Source: an uncultured Parabacteroides sp. | GTDB lineage: Bacteria; Bacteroidota; Bacteroidia; Bacteroidales; Tannerellaceae | Direction of reading: 5' to 3' | NCBI GenBank assembly: GCA_949296075.1 | Contig: CASFNG010000008.1 | Span: forward strand, 62,001-126,000 | DNA length: 64,000 bases | In this document: piece after piece, positions 28,150 through 36,561 of the stretch | Layout of the letters: every line of letters begins with the position of its first letter | How positions within the stretch are numbered: the stretch's first letter is position 1 | Program-made: the position numbers and the translations under genes | The notes under the pieces: generated by a model | The model's input: only the letters and a program-made list of their open reading frames with translations | Told to the model about the DNA's origin: nothing | The model's database searches: none

Positions 28150-29469
28150 CTATTCGAGCTGATAGATACGTAACTTATTATACAAGGTCTTTCGATCTAT
28201 ACCCAGCAAACGAGCGGCACGCGTCTTATTGTTGTCGCACTCCCTCAGCGCTTTTTGGATCATCTCGCGCTCATAATCCTCATTCCGCAATTGGATATTG
28301 GCTCGTGCCGGCTCCATCTCCGTCAATTCTTCAGGCAATTCCTTTCGGGTAATATAACGTCCTGTGGCCAATAAGGTAGCATACCTGATCACGTTCTTCA
28401 TCTGCCGTAGGTTACCCGGCCAGGAATAAGACTGAAACAGACGCATAGTCTCCGCGTCAAACCCGATAATGTTCTTTTGAAGTTCCGTATTCGCCAAGTC
28501 AAGAAAATGATTCGCGAACAAAGGAAGATCCTCTTTCCGCTCCCTTAAGTCGGGAATACGTATCGTAAACTCATTGATCCTATGGTATAAATCCTCCCGG
28601 AAATCACCCTTATCTATCGCTTGCCTCAGGTTCTCGTTCGTAGCGGATATTAAACGAACGTTGATAGCGATCTCCTGATTACTGCCAATCGGCTTGACCT
28701 TTCTCTCCTGCAAGGCACGCAACAATTGAACTTGTACCTCGTATGTCAAGTTTCCTATCTCGTCCAAAAATATAGTTCCGCCCTGAGCGGCGACAAAAGC
28801 TCCTGTCTTATTATCGATCGCTCCTGTAAAAGAGCCTTTCATATGGCCAAAAAACTCGGATGCGGCCAGTTCTTTCGGGATAGCCCCGCAGTCCACCGCA
28901 ATAAATGGAGCCTTACTCCTGCTGCTTTGCTCGTGGATACGTCGGGCTATATACTCCTTCCCTGTCCCGCTCGCTCCCGTAACTAACACCGACATATCCG
29001 TCGGGGCGACCAGTCTCACATGCTCATAAAGCAAGCGGGCCGCCTGGCTTTGCCCCTCGATGTACAGGTCTGAAGTAGAAGTGGCCGGCATTGGAGAAAC
29101 CGGTGCCTCCTCCACAGCAATAAGCTCCCTGATTTTCCCCAACAGATCCTCCGGATTCAAAGGTTTGGCAATATAATCCGCAGCTCCTAACTTCATGGCC
29201 TGAACAGCGGTTTGTATCTCCGCGTAACTGGTCATCATGATAAGAGGCACAGACGGGAAGGCTTTCTTCAGCCATCGCAATAAATCAATGCCATCGCTAT
29301 CGGGCAAACGCAAATCGGACAAGACCAAATCAACAGTCTCTCCCTCCAATTTTCGCTTAGCGTCCGCGACCGTAGAGGAAGAGCTCACCGAAAAGCCCTT
29401 CTTCCCCAGCCAAGTCGTAAGCATCAGAGAAAATGTAATATCATCTTCAACGATCAGGATAGACACCAT
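28150..29469 (-). CDS. Sigma-54-dependent response regulator (NtrC family)
   Basis: A 439-residue regulator: a receiver domain (1-115, phospho-acceptor D52 in LVLSDLRLP), an AAA+ ATPase (about 130-370, Walker A GASGTGKE at 165-172, Walker B FLDEIGN near 235), and a C-terminal Fis-type HTH (KTRAARLLGIDRKTLYNKL). The sigma-54 contact loop reads GSFTGA (212-217) in place of GAFTGA. The frame is open to 29700, but that part is implausible as protein; the ATG at 29469 gives MVSILIVEDD. A TATATTTG -7 box lies at 29495-29502. The hybrid kinase at 31072-33567 is its probable partner, with one gene between. Confidence 0.94.
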   Translation of the reverse strand: MVSILIVEDDITFSLMLTTWLGKKGFSVSSSSTVADAKRKLEGETVDLVLSDLRLPDSDGIDLLRWLKKAFPSVPLIMMTSYAEIQTAVQAMKLGAADYIAKPLNPEDLLGKIRELIAVEEAPVSPMPATSTSDLYIEGQSQAARLLYEHVRLVAPTDMSVLVTGASGTGKEYIARRIHEQSSRSKAPFIAVDCGAIPKELAASEFFGHMKGSFTGAIDNKTGAFVAAQGGTIFLDEIGNLTYEVQVQLLRALQERKVKPIGSNQEIAINVRLISATNENLRQAIDKGDFREDLYHRINEFTIRIPDLRERKEDLPLFANHFLDLANTELQKNIIGFDAETMRLFQSYSWPGNLRQMKNVIRYATLLATGRYITRKELPEELTEMEPARANIQLRNEDYEREMIQKALRECDNNKTRAARLLGIDRKTLYNKLRIYQLE

Positions 29470-29494
29470 ATACACATCTTTATTTACGCTTCCA

Positions 29495-29502
29495 CAAATA
29501 TA
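29495..29502 (-). promoter_or_regulatory. -7 box of the sigma-54 regulator gene
   Basis: On the - strand it reads TATATTTG. It supports the start at 29469 and shows the gene can be transcribed apart from the DUF418 gene. Confidence 0.55.
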
Positions 29503-29515
29503 CGAAAAAATTGGA

Positions 29516-30688
29516 TCACGAGCACATCCACGTGGCTTTACGCCAAACCCATTCGAAGGGTCCATACTTATGAGAGCGTAACCACCAATGACAGAAGCCC
29601 AACTGGAGCAGGAACAAGAAAATCCCGACCCCAAGACTCGCCGTCGTGCCCAAATCGTCAAACAAGGCGAGGCCATAGCCGAAATAGATAAAGGAGCCAA
29701 GCATGGATTGCGTCACGTAGTTCGTCAGGCTCATCTTCCCATAGGGAGCCAACCGACGAAGCCATGCGTGAGGTCTCTCCCACTGCCATAAAAAGACGAA
29801 CGAGGCAGCCAGCACACTCATGAAGGCGAAATTCCTCAAGGAGGAGACGATCGTCTGGATGGGACGAAGCTCTTCTACCCGAGCGAACCAATCCGGTAAC
29901 GCAAGATTCAGGAAATAGAGCGGAATGAAGCAAGCCAGCCCGATCCAAAGAGCTCTCGACCAAAACTTACGATGGGTGCCCAGATCGGCAAACAGGCCGG
30001 TACGTCCCAGCAGCATCCCTAACATGAAAAGAGAAGAGGCCTGGAAAAAACGTCCGTAATTCCATGCCCAAAGTATACTATATAGCTGTCCGTCCCATAA
30101 GTTCGACTTCACTAACGCCCAGAAATCAGGACCTTCCATATAGGGACAAATACGCTGGTAATGTACCAGCCATTGCTCGGCAGGAGCCACATAATCCGGA
30201 TGCATCAAGGCATAGATAAACTTGCCCCATTCCAACGGCTGGAGCATCAGGATCACCGCAAGCGCCAAGACAACCTTATTCCCCCATTTGCAAACAGGGA
30301 TCAACGTCAATCCCAAGATCGAGTAAAGCACCAAGATCTCGCCGGGGAAAAAAGAGGCGTTCACGCAACCGATCAAGAACAGGAGCACCAGCCTCCAAAA
30401 GAAACGCAACCGGAAATCTTTCCCTTTACGGGCTTGATTGTCAAACTGGATAAAAAAGCTGAACCCGAACAGCAGCGCGAATATGGCATAAGCCTTCCCG
30501 GAAAAGAGAAAAAACAGGGTATCCCATATCCCCGTATCCAGCGCCTTCATGAAAGAGCCGGATGACTCCGGGAAATTGTACAAATTGAAATGCTCGATGT
30601 TATGCAATAAGATAATCGCCATGACAGCGAAACCGCGCAACGCGTCCACCACCTCTATCCGGGGACGCGCTTGTCGTAATTGATCCAT
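29516..30688 (-). CDS. DUF418 family membrane protein (YeiB-like)
   Basis: A 390-residue inner-membrane protein with about ten hydrophobic segments. It has the family features: RIEVVDALRGFAVMAIILLHN near the N terminus, the GKAYAIFALLFGFSFFIQ segment, and a C-terminal DUF418 part with LAPYGKMSLTNYVTQSMLGS and FEWVWR. The family is related to acyltransferase-3 membrane proteins; transport or acyl transfer has been suggested but no substrate is known. It lies between the hybrid kinase and the sigma-54 regulator on the same strand, preceded by a strong hairpin at 30744-30777. Confidence 0.9.
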   Translation of the reverse strand: MDQLRQARPRIEVVDALRGFAVMAIILLHNIEHFNLYNFPESSGSFMKALDTGIWDTLFFLFSGKAYAIFALLFGFSFFIQFDNQARKGKDFRLRFFWRLVLLFLIGCVNASFFPGEILVLYSILGLTLIPVCKWGNKVVLALAVILMLQPLEWGKFIYALMHPDYVAPAEQWLVHYQRICPYMEGPDFWALVKSNLWDGQLYSILWAWNYGRFFQASSLFMLGMLLGRTGLFADLGTHRKFWSRALWIGLACFIPLYFLNLALPDWFARVEELRPIQTIVSSLRNFAFMSVLAASFVFLWQWERPHAWLRRLAPYGKMSLTNYVTQSMLGSFIYFGYGLALFDDLGTTASLGVGIFLFLLQLGFCHWWLRSHKYGPFEWVWRKATWMCS

Positions 30689-31071
30689 GATATTAGTATA
30701 AGCTATTGTTTGATATTCCGAACGCGAAAGTAATCAAACAAAACAGAAAAGCATCCTTTTCCGGGGATGCTTTTCTGATCAGACTCAAATCGAATATTCT
30801 AAACTCAACTATTTACCACACAAAACCTCACGGTTTTCTTTCACGGATTAAATGTAGAAACTTCTCAAGAATTCAATTTATCCAATGCGAGTTTCATGCC
30901 AAAATCCGGACTCAAGCTCATTTATCACAATAAAAATATGATTATCAGATATATATCTATCTCATTTTCTCTTTAACAGGTAAATCCATCCCTCCCGATA
31001 TGCGGAATAAAGCCCCACAATTGTGGATTTTTTCCCCACGATCGCTCCGCGGAAAATACACAAGAACGTCA
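30689..31071. other. Intergenic region between the hybrid kinase and DUF418 genes
   Basis: 380 bp with no gene. It contains the terminator at 30744-30777, a CCACAATTGTGG palindrome (31015-31026), and on the - strand TACTTTCG near 30725-30732, a poor -7 box for the DUF418 gene. Confidence 0.5.
30744..30777 (-). terminator. Strong hairpin upstream of the DUF418 gene
   Basis: A perfect 13-bp stem (CAGAAAAGCATCC at 30744-30756 with 30765-30777) and an 8-nt loop, followed on the - strand by TTTTGTTTG. It most likely terminates kinase transcription, though it is 295 bp past that stop codon. Confidence 0.75.
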
Positions 31072-33567
31072 TTAGCTTTTCCCGCCTAAGGTAGCTTCCG
31101 CATCCTTCACGATAGCAATCGCTTGCGCGATCACCTCCTCCAGCAAACGATTCCAGCCCGAATCAGTCAGTTCCTCATCGTTTTTCTCCAATATCCGCAG
31201 ATGCTGGACCAAGGTGTTCGCCCCCAACATCGTGAACAGAGGGATCAGCTTATGGGACAACCGGGAAGCCTTATCGCGGTCTTTCAAGTCCAAGGCCTCC
31301 TTCAGCGCCTCGATGCTCTTACGGGTCTCCTCCGAGAAGGTACGTAATATGGAGGCGGACGCTTCCGGATCCTCCCCGGCGAACGCGGTCAGCGAGGAAA
31401 AGTTAAGTTCCGTCCTCGCCTCCAAGTGCAGCGCGAGCAACTCATTCAACAAGGAGATCAACTGCGCCGCGGTAAAAGGCTTATTCAGGAAGCCCGTGAA
31501 ACCGGCCTCGATATAGTGATCTTGCTCCTTGGCTACGCTGGCGGAAAGCGCGATCACCGGGATCGCATCAGCTCCCGATATGCCCGAGGAGCGGATCGTC
31601 CGAAGCAGATGATAGCCATCCATCGCGGGCATTTGTATATCCGTGATGATCGCGTCGAAAGATCGCTCCCGCAACAGATCGAGAACCTGTCGGGGATTCG
31701 TGCAGCTGACCACCTGCACATGACTAAGCTTCAATAACTCCTCGGTCAAGGCCAGTTGCAACGGGTCGTCATCCACAAGTAAGCAATAGACCTCCTGCCC
31801 GTTCGCCAACGGGATCACTTCGGCAGGCTCCTCCTCATTCGCTTCTTGCCTCGTCTCCGGCAACGACTGACTCTCCGCGAGAGGGATAGGGATAAGAACG
31901 GTAAAGTCACTCCCCTTACCCGGCACGCTCTCCAACGAAAGGCTACCGTCCATCAGCGAGATCAAGCGGCGTGTAATGGAAAGCCCCAATCCAAACCCCT
32001 CCTCGTCTTCCGTCCCCGAAAGGCGAGTGAACTCCCCGAAAATCCGTTCTTGCTCATCCTCGGGAATGCCGGGGCCGGAATCGCTCACGGTAATCGAGAG
32101 CACGCCTCCCTTATCTGTCGTCTCGCGCAAAGCGACCAATAACACGACCCGTCCCTCCTCGGTGAACTTGATCGCGTTCGACAGGAGATTCCCCACCACC
32201 TGCCGGATCCGGATCGGATCACCCTTGTAAATCCGCTCCATACCCTCCGGCTTCAGGTTCAAGACAAACCACAACCCTTTCGCCTCGGCGATCGGCTTGA
32301 AACTCATATAGATCTCATCGAACAACGAGGGGATCCGAAAAGGTACCCGATGAATCTCCATCTCGCCCGACTCCAAACGTTGGAAATCCAGCAAATCGCT
32401 CACCAACGAGAGGATATGCCCCGAGGACCCTTTCATATTCTCCAAGTAATACCGCTGACGCTCATCCGGATGGCGGCGCAACAAAAGCTCTATATACCCG
32501 ATAATGGACGAGAGAGGGGCACGTATGTCGTGACTGATCATCAACATCAGTTTCTCACGGCTTCGCAACAAGTTCTCGGCAACCTGTTTCGCCTTCTCCA
32601 ACTGCCTCCGGTAGTACTTGCTCCGGGAGATGTCGCGCAAGATAAAAAAAAGGAACGCGATAACGATCACGCCCGAGATTCCCGCTATACCGACGATCAG
32701 GCGGGAGGTCTCATTCAGCAGCTCTTGCTTCTTGTAGACCCGCTCCAGCGAGTTCTCCATCTCCTCCTCCTCAATATCCCGGAGCATCTGGTTGATCTCG
32801 CGGGTGATGACGCTGTTGTTATAGCGCAGGTTCGTGGCCCGTTCCAGCAGCTGATCCATCAACCGCTGCCGTTGCCAGGCCACACTGTCCTGTATCCCGC
32901 GCAACACGCTCACGATCGTATCGGTAGGGTTATAGGCCGTCACCAAGGTATCCGTGACGATCTCGCGGGTGGTATTCACCACGATACTGGTATCCTCCTT
33001 ACTGGGCGAGAAGACATCCGCCAAACGCCGGAAAAAACTCCGTTTCTGTCGGGGCACCACGATCGTGTCTTGCTTGATCTCTACCCTCTCCTGGATCTGC
33101 ACCTCGTTGACAATCGTATCCTGCACGGCGATTATCTTCTCGATGTTCTGCGTGTAAAGCCGCTCGGTATTCACCTCCTTCCAGGTATCCAGCAATCGAC
33201 GGGTATTCCACCGTTTCCGGTTCAGCAACATATCAATGGTGTCGATCTTAAGTAGCTGCATGGAATCCGTCACCAGCACCCTAAGAGAATCCAAGTTACG
33301 GTGAGCCTTGTTAAGCGTACGGTTGAAATGGCGGAAATCATTCTGGGGCATCCCGACCAATTGCCCCAACGCCTCGCTCTCATACAGCAGGGAGAGGGTA
33401 TTAGTTATCAGGTAAACCTTACGGCGTACCTGCTGATCGGGCACATCCTCCTCGGCCACCCGCTCCACCACATCGTAGATGTAAGCGATCGAGCAGACCG
33501 CAATAGCGATCAGCAGGATATATCCTACGATCACCTTGGTGGTAATATGTCCGTTCTGTCCTTTCAT
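31072..33567 (-). CDS. Hybrid sensor histidine kinase with receiver and HPt domains
   Basis: An 831-residue membrane kinase. TM1 is residues 11-30, and the periplasmic region (about 32-288) is rich in helices and has no known sensor fold. TM2 is 290-310. A coiled linker leads to HisKA (H346 in MISHDIRAPLSS) and HATPase_c (NLLSNAIKF, SDSGPGIP, GFGLGLS). A receiver (D643 in ITDIQMPAMDG) and a C-terminal HPt domain (H772 in SRLSHKLIP) follow. The full phosphorelay His-Asp-His needs an external receiver, and the sigma-54 regulator at 28150 is the nearest. The signal is unknown. Confidence 0.94.
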   Translation of the reverse strand: MKGQNGHITTKVIVGYILLIAIAVCSIAYIYDVVERVAEEDVPDQQVRRKVYLITNTLSLLYESEALGQLVGMPQNDFRHFNRTLNKAHRNLDSLRVLVTDSMQLLKIDTIDMLLNRKRWNTRRLLDTWKEVNTERLYTQNIEKIIAVQDTIVNEVQIQERVEIKQDTIVVPRQKRSFFRRLADVFSPSKEDTSIVVNTTREIVTDTLVTAYNPTDTIVSVLRGIQDSVAWQRQRLMDQLLERATNLRYNNSVITREINQMLRDIEEEEMENSLERVYKKQELLNETSRLIVGIAGISGVIVIAFLFFILRDISRSKYYRRQLEKAKQVAENLLRSREKLMLMISHDIRAPLSSIIGYIELLLRRHPDERQRYYLENMKGSSGHILSLVSDLLDFQRLESGEMEIHRVPFRIPSLFDEIYMSFKPIAEAKGLWFVLNLKPEGMERIYKGDPIRIRQVVGNLLSNAIKFTEEGRVVLLVALRETTDKGGVLSITVSDSGPGIPEDEQERIFGEFTRLSGTEDEEGFGLGLSITRRLISLMDGSLSLESVPGKGSDFTVLIPIPLAESQSLPETRQEANEEEPAEVIPLANGQEVYCLLVDDDPLQLALTEELLKLSHVQVVSCTNPRQVLDLLRERSFDAIITDIQMPAMDGYHLLRTIRSSGISGADAIPVIALSASVAKEQDHYIEAGFTGFLNKPFTAAQLISLLNELLALHLEARTELNFSSLTAFAGEDPEASASILRTFSEETRKSIEALKEALDLKDRDKASRLSHKLIPLFTMLGANTLVQHLRILEKNDEELTDSGWNRLLEEVIAQAIAIVKDAEATLGGKS

Positions 33568-33585
33568 GCGACCGATCTGACGGCC

Positions 33586-33615
33586 GGTTTTCCGGTGCGC
33601 TTACACCGGAAAACC
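33586..33615. repeat. Perfect inverted repeat upstream of the hybrid kinase
   Basis: GGTTTTCCGGTG (33586-33597) and CACCGGAAAACC (33604-33615) form a 12-bp stem with a 6-nt loop. It lies between the 113-residue gene and the kinase start. No T run follows, so an operator or mRNA structure is as likely as a terminator. Confidence 0.6.
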
Positions 33616-33645
33616 GTCATCCCTTTCCCCAGTTATAAATAGCGG

Positions 33646-33987
33646 TCAGATTTTCCGTAGAATCGACAAGAACTCCTCGTTCGTGATGTCGAGCTCCGGC
33701 TCCCGGTAATTAACGAAATCCTCGAAATAATCGCTGGCGATGTCCGCCACGACCTCCGGGCCGTCCAAGCCGTATGAGGAGACCAGCCGCTCCACCCGTT
33801 CGCGCATTTGCCGGATCACCTGCAAACGATCCTCATATCGCTCAGGCTTTTCTTGATCGGTAACGTGCTCATTACGAGCGATCAGATAAACCACCGTATA
33901 AAATTTCTCCACGCTTCCGAACACCGGCACGAACATCTCTTTCTTCTCTTCCGGAAGATCCGCTAAATAGTGTTGAACTTTTGTCAT
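33646..33987 (-). CDS. Conserved-looking small protein, function unknown
   Basis: A 113-residue, acidic, soluble and mostly helical protein without signal peptide or Cys. I do not recognise the family. It begins MTKVQHYLADLPEEKKEMFV and has a long charged helix (ERYEDRLQVIRQMRERVERLV), then an acidic C-terminal part. It is 52 bp after the lipoprotein gene of the 34-49 kb cluster and 78 bp before the hybrid kinase, so it could belong to either unit. Codon use and composition look genuine. Confidence 0.65.
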   Translation of the reverse strand: MTKVQHYLADLPEEKKEMFVPVFGSVEKFYTVVYLIARNEHVTDQEKPERYEDRLQVIRQMRERVERLVSSYGLDGPEVVADIASDYFEDFVNYREPELDITNEEFLSILRKI

Positions 33988-34039
33988 AAACTTGTCATTG
34001 TTTTTCTAAATAGTCGCCCATCTTTCTCGCAAGGCTTTC

Positions 34040-34921
34040 TCAATCCACCGGGCAGACGGACGAGATCATGCCAAACGCCGCATTATCATTCAGCGACCAG
34101 ACCACCTCGCCGGCCTTGTCTATCTCCACCAGCTGGGGATACCCTCCACTCGCGGCAGCCGGGTCATGCCCCTGCCAATTACAGATGTACAAGCCGCCAT
34201 CCGCCTTCGGCAATAGCTGGGCGACAAAGAAGAGCGGCGCCCCCGCTATATCCTCTCGCCCTATGGTACGGACAACCTCGCCGCTATCCAGATTCACCTC
34301 TTGAAAAGCGTGAGCGTCGCCACAAGCCACCCAGTAGTTGCCATTGCCAGCCGGGACGGCGCAGAAGGGGGTACCTTCCACCTTCACGCTCTTCACCAAC
34401 TGCCCGGTAGGAGCGATCTCCCGCACCTCGGATGTCGCGAACAAAGGTACTAAATAATTGCCACGCTCATTCTTGTTCACCTGCCGAAATTGGGCGTGCG
34501 GCTGCTCTATTCCCGTGTCGAGACCGGTCTCGGAGAGGATCTTTCCTTCCGGGCTCACCTCCATGATCCGGGCCGGAGAGCCACACCAAGCCAACAAGCA
34601 ATTGCCATCGGGCAGCACACGGGCCGTCTGCATCTCACATCCCTCCGGGGCAGGTATATCCCAAAGCTCCCGATGCTCCCGGTCGATCAGCTTGGCTCCC
34701 TTGGAATAGGAGAAGAGAATATTCCCTTCAGGAGTAACAGCCACCGAGTTACATTCCCATCCCTTCTCCAAAGGATGTTCCCATACGATCTTCTTCGTGT
34801 CTTTATTTACGATAGCGATCTTGTCCCAACCGGAACCGCCCAGCAAAAGGTATTCCAGCTTCTTTTGGCAGGCGGAGCACAAGATGAGCGCGACCGCCAG
34901 AATCCATGCTTGATTTTTCAT
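34040..34921 (-). CDS. Beta-propeller lipoprotein (PQQ-like/arylsulfotransferase-like repeats)
   Basis: A 293-residue lipoprotein: signal MKNQAWILAVALILCSACQKK with the lipobox Cys at 18. The rest is a repeat-based propeller, with blades such as IAIVNKDTKKIVWEHPLEKG, NILFSYSKGAKLIDREHRELW and RVLPDGNCLLAWCGSPARIMEVSPEGK. Such propellers bind ligands or sugars outside the cytoplasm; no catalytic residue is evident. It is the last clear member of the IclR-headed cluster, 64 bp after the LsrF-type gene. It may be a surface or periplasmic binding component for the cluster's substrate; that is inference from position. Confidence 0.8.
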   Translation of the reverse strand: MKNQAWILAVALILCSACQKKLEYLLLGGSGWDKIAIVNKDTKKIVWEHPLEKGWECNSVAVTPEGNILFSYSKGAKLIDREHRELWDIPAPEGCEMQTARVLPDGNCLLAWCGSPARIMEVSPEGKILSETGLDTGIEQPHAQFRQVNKNERGNYLVPLFATSEVREIAPTGQLVKSVKVEGTPFCAVPAGNGNYWVACGDAHAFQEVNLDSGEVVRTIGREDIAGAPLFFVAQLLPKADGGLYICNWQGHDPAAASGGYPQLVEIDKAGEVVWSLNDNAAFGMISSVCPVD

Positions 34922-34985
34922 ATCTTATAAGTAAAAAAATACGGGAGCAGACCTACCACTCCCGTATCATGATTAATTTTCAGGA

Positions 34986-35861
34986 TTATTTCGACAAATC
35001 GAGGAACAACTCATAGCCTTGTTCCGGCGTGATTCCCTGATGGACCACCGCGTGCACGGCCTGGATCATGGCAACCGGCGAGGAGCTTTGGAATACGTTA
35101 CGCCCCATATCCACACCGGCGGCTCCGTCATTGACCGCCTTATAGCACAGTTCCAGCGCCTCCTTCTCGGGCAATTTCTTCCCGCCAGCGATAACCACGG
35201 GAACCGGGCAGGCAGCCGCGACTTTCTCGAAGCCCTCACAATAATAGGTCTTCACGATATTCGCTCCATTCTCCGCGCAGATACGCGAAGCCAAGCCGAA
35301 GTAGCGGGCATCGCGCGCCATCTGCTTGCCTACCGCCGTAACACCCATCACGGGAATATCGTACCGGCTCGCCAGATCCACCGCCCTGTATAAATTAGCG
35401 ACGGTCTGCGCCTCGTGAGCCTCCTCGCCGATAGCAAGCATCACCGCCATAGCGGAGACATTCAAGCGGATCGCGTCCTCGATGTCGATCAGCACATTAT
35501 CATTCAGTTCCGTCAAGACAGAGGTTCCCGCGTCGGAACGGAGACAAATCGGCTTCGTCGTATCCGCGGGAATCGTCGATCTCAGGATACCGCGGGTACA
35601 CATCAGGCAATCCGCGTACTCAATCAACGGAACGATGTTCAGGTCAATACGTTCCAAGCCGGAGGTCGGCCCCATGATAAAACCATGATCGAACGCCAGC
35701 ATCACCGCCTTTCCCGTCTTCGGGTTGAAGATTCGCGACAAGCGATCCTTCATGCCCCAGGCCAAGTTCCCGGCGCCTTTTACGTGAAAGCTCCGCCTTT
35801 GGGTATCAGCCACTCCCAATCCGAAGTTCACGCCTTCTCTCAAATCATCTAAATCTGCCAT
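34986..35861 (-). CDS. lsrF: LsrF/DhnA-type class I aldolase or thiolase
   Basis: A 291-residue TIM-barrel enzyme closely resembling LsrF, which in E. coli splits the phosphorylated AI-2 derivative 3-hydroxy-5-phosphonooxypentane-2,4-dione. Features are FDHGFIMGP (57-65), the Schiff-base lysine K204 in [10 protein letters not shown], the phosphate-site GGKK (226-229) and DMGRNVFQS. None of lsrA, B, C, D, G, K or R is nearby, so AI-2 processing is doubtful. A class I aldolase acting on a phosphorylated ketose made by the adjacent DhaKL is the more economical reading. It is 68 bp downstream of dhaL. Confidence 0.85.
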   Translation of the reverse strand: MADLDDLREGVNFGLGVADTQRRSFHVKGAGNLAWGMKDRLSRIFNPKTGKAVMLAFDHGFIMGPTSGLERIDLNIVPLIEYADCLMCTRGILRSTIPADTTKPICLRSDAGTSVLTELNDNVLIDIEDAIRLNVSAMAVMLAIGEEAHEAQTVANLYRAVDLASRYDIPVMGVTAVGKQMARDARYFGLASRICAENGANIVKTYYCEGFEKVAAACPVPVVIAGGKKLPEKEALELCYKAVNDGAAGVDMGRNVFQSSSPVAMIQAVHAVVHQGITPEQGYELFLDLSK

Positions 35862-35929
35862 ATTCTTTTTTCTTTTCTTTTGCTAAAAAAGGCGGAGCGT
35901 AGCCCACCCCGCCTATAAAAAATCACTAT

Positions 35930-36547
35930 TTATCTCAAAGCCTCGGCGAACGCCTCGAACATACAGCTCCAAGAGGTCGCCCCGCTATCCGCGAATCCGA
36001 TCGAACGCTCACCATAATTACGGGCGCGACCGAAGTTGGCTTTCATCGAAATAGTCGATTTCGCCCCCTCAAGAGCGGCTTTCGCTCCCGCCGACATGAC
36101 CTCCTTTATATCATCCGACTCGCAGGCCCGCATCGCCTCTACCGCAGGGATCAAAGCGTCCATCATCGTCTTGTCGCCCCGTTTCGCCTGTGTCTGCTGA
36201 CAGACATTCGCCAAGCCGCCCTCGAACATCTCTCTCACGTCGGCAGCGTCTAACTCAGTCCCTGACGCATGATCGCTCATTCCCAAGAAGAACGCCCCCA
36301 GCAAGGTACTGGTCGATCCGCTCACCTCCATCATCACGTCCATACCCATATCGCCCAGCATCTGCTTGAACTCCGTCCCCGACTGGGCTGTTTTATGGAT
36401 AACGGTCATCGCCGTGACCATAGCGGTTCCATGATCCCCGTCGCCAATGACAGCGTCCAGGCGGGAGAATTCCTCCTCACGCTCCTTAATCCGCGTCAAG
36501 GCATTGTCCAGCATGGCCTTAAAATCCTCAACCGTAAGTTGTCTCAT
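35930..36547 (-). CDS. dhaL: Dihydroxyacetone kinase ADP-binding subunit DhaL
   Basis: A 205-residue all-helical nucleotide-binding subunit. D31, D36 and D38 in LDAVIGDGDHGTAM hold the Mg-nucleotide, matching E. coli DhaL D30/D35/D37. VSGSTSTLLGAFFLG is the glycine-rich phosphate loop. The first frame codon at 36583 would overlap dhaK; the ATG at 36547 gives MRQLTVEDFK and a 14-bp gap. In PTS systems DhaL is recharged by DhaM; no dhaM is present, so ATP exchange or another donor must serve. Confidence 0.92.
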   Translation of the reverse strand: MRQLTVEDFKAMLDNALTRIKEREEEFSRLDAVIGDGDHGTAMVTAMTVIHKTAQSGTEFKQMLGDMGMDVMMEVSGSTSTLLGAFFLGMSDHASGTELDAADVREMFEGGLANVCQQTQAKRGDKTMMDALIPAVEAMRACESDDIKEVMSAGAKAALEGAKSTISMKANFGRARNYGERSIGFADSGATSWSCMFEAFAEALR

Positions 36548-36561
36548 ACTTATCCTCGCTT

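Noticed and set aside
28150..29700. A 516-residue version of the first sigma-54 regulator
   Set aside because: The first 77 residues overlap the end of the DUF418 gene and lack domain character. A -7 box at 29495-29502 supports the start at 29469.
34986..35861. A quorum-sensing AI-2 (Lsr) operon
   Set aside because: Only the LsrF-type enzyme is present. There is no LsrK, LsrR, LsrG or Lsr transporter, while a ketose kinase pair is adjacent.
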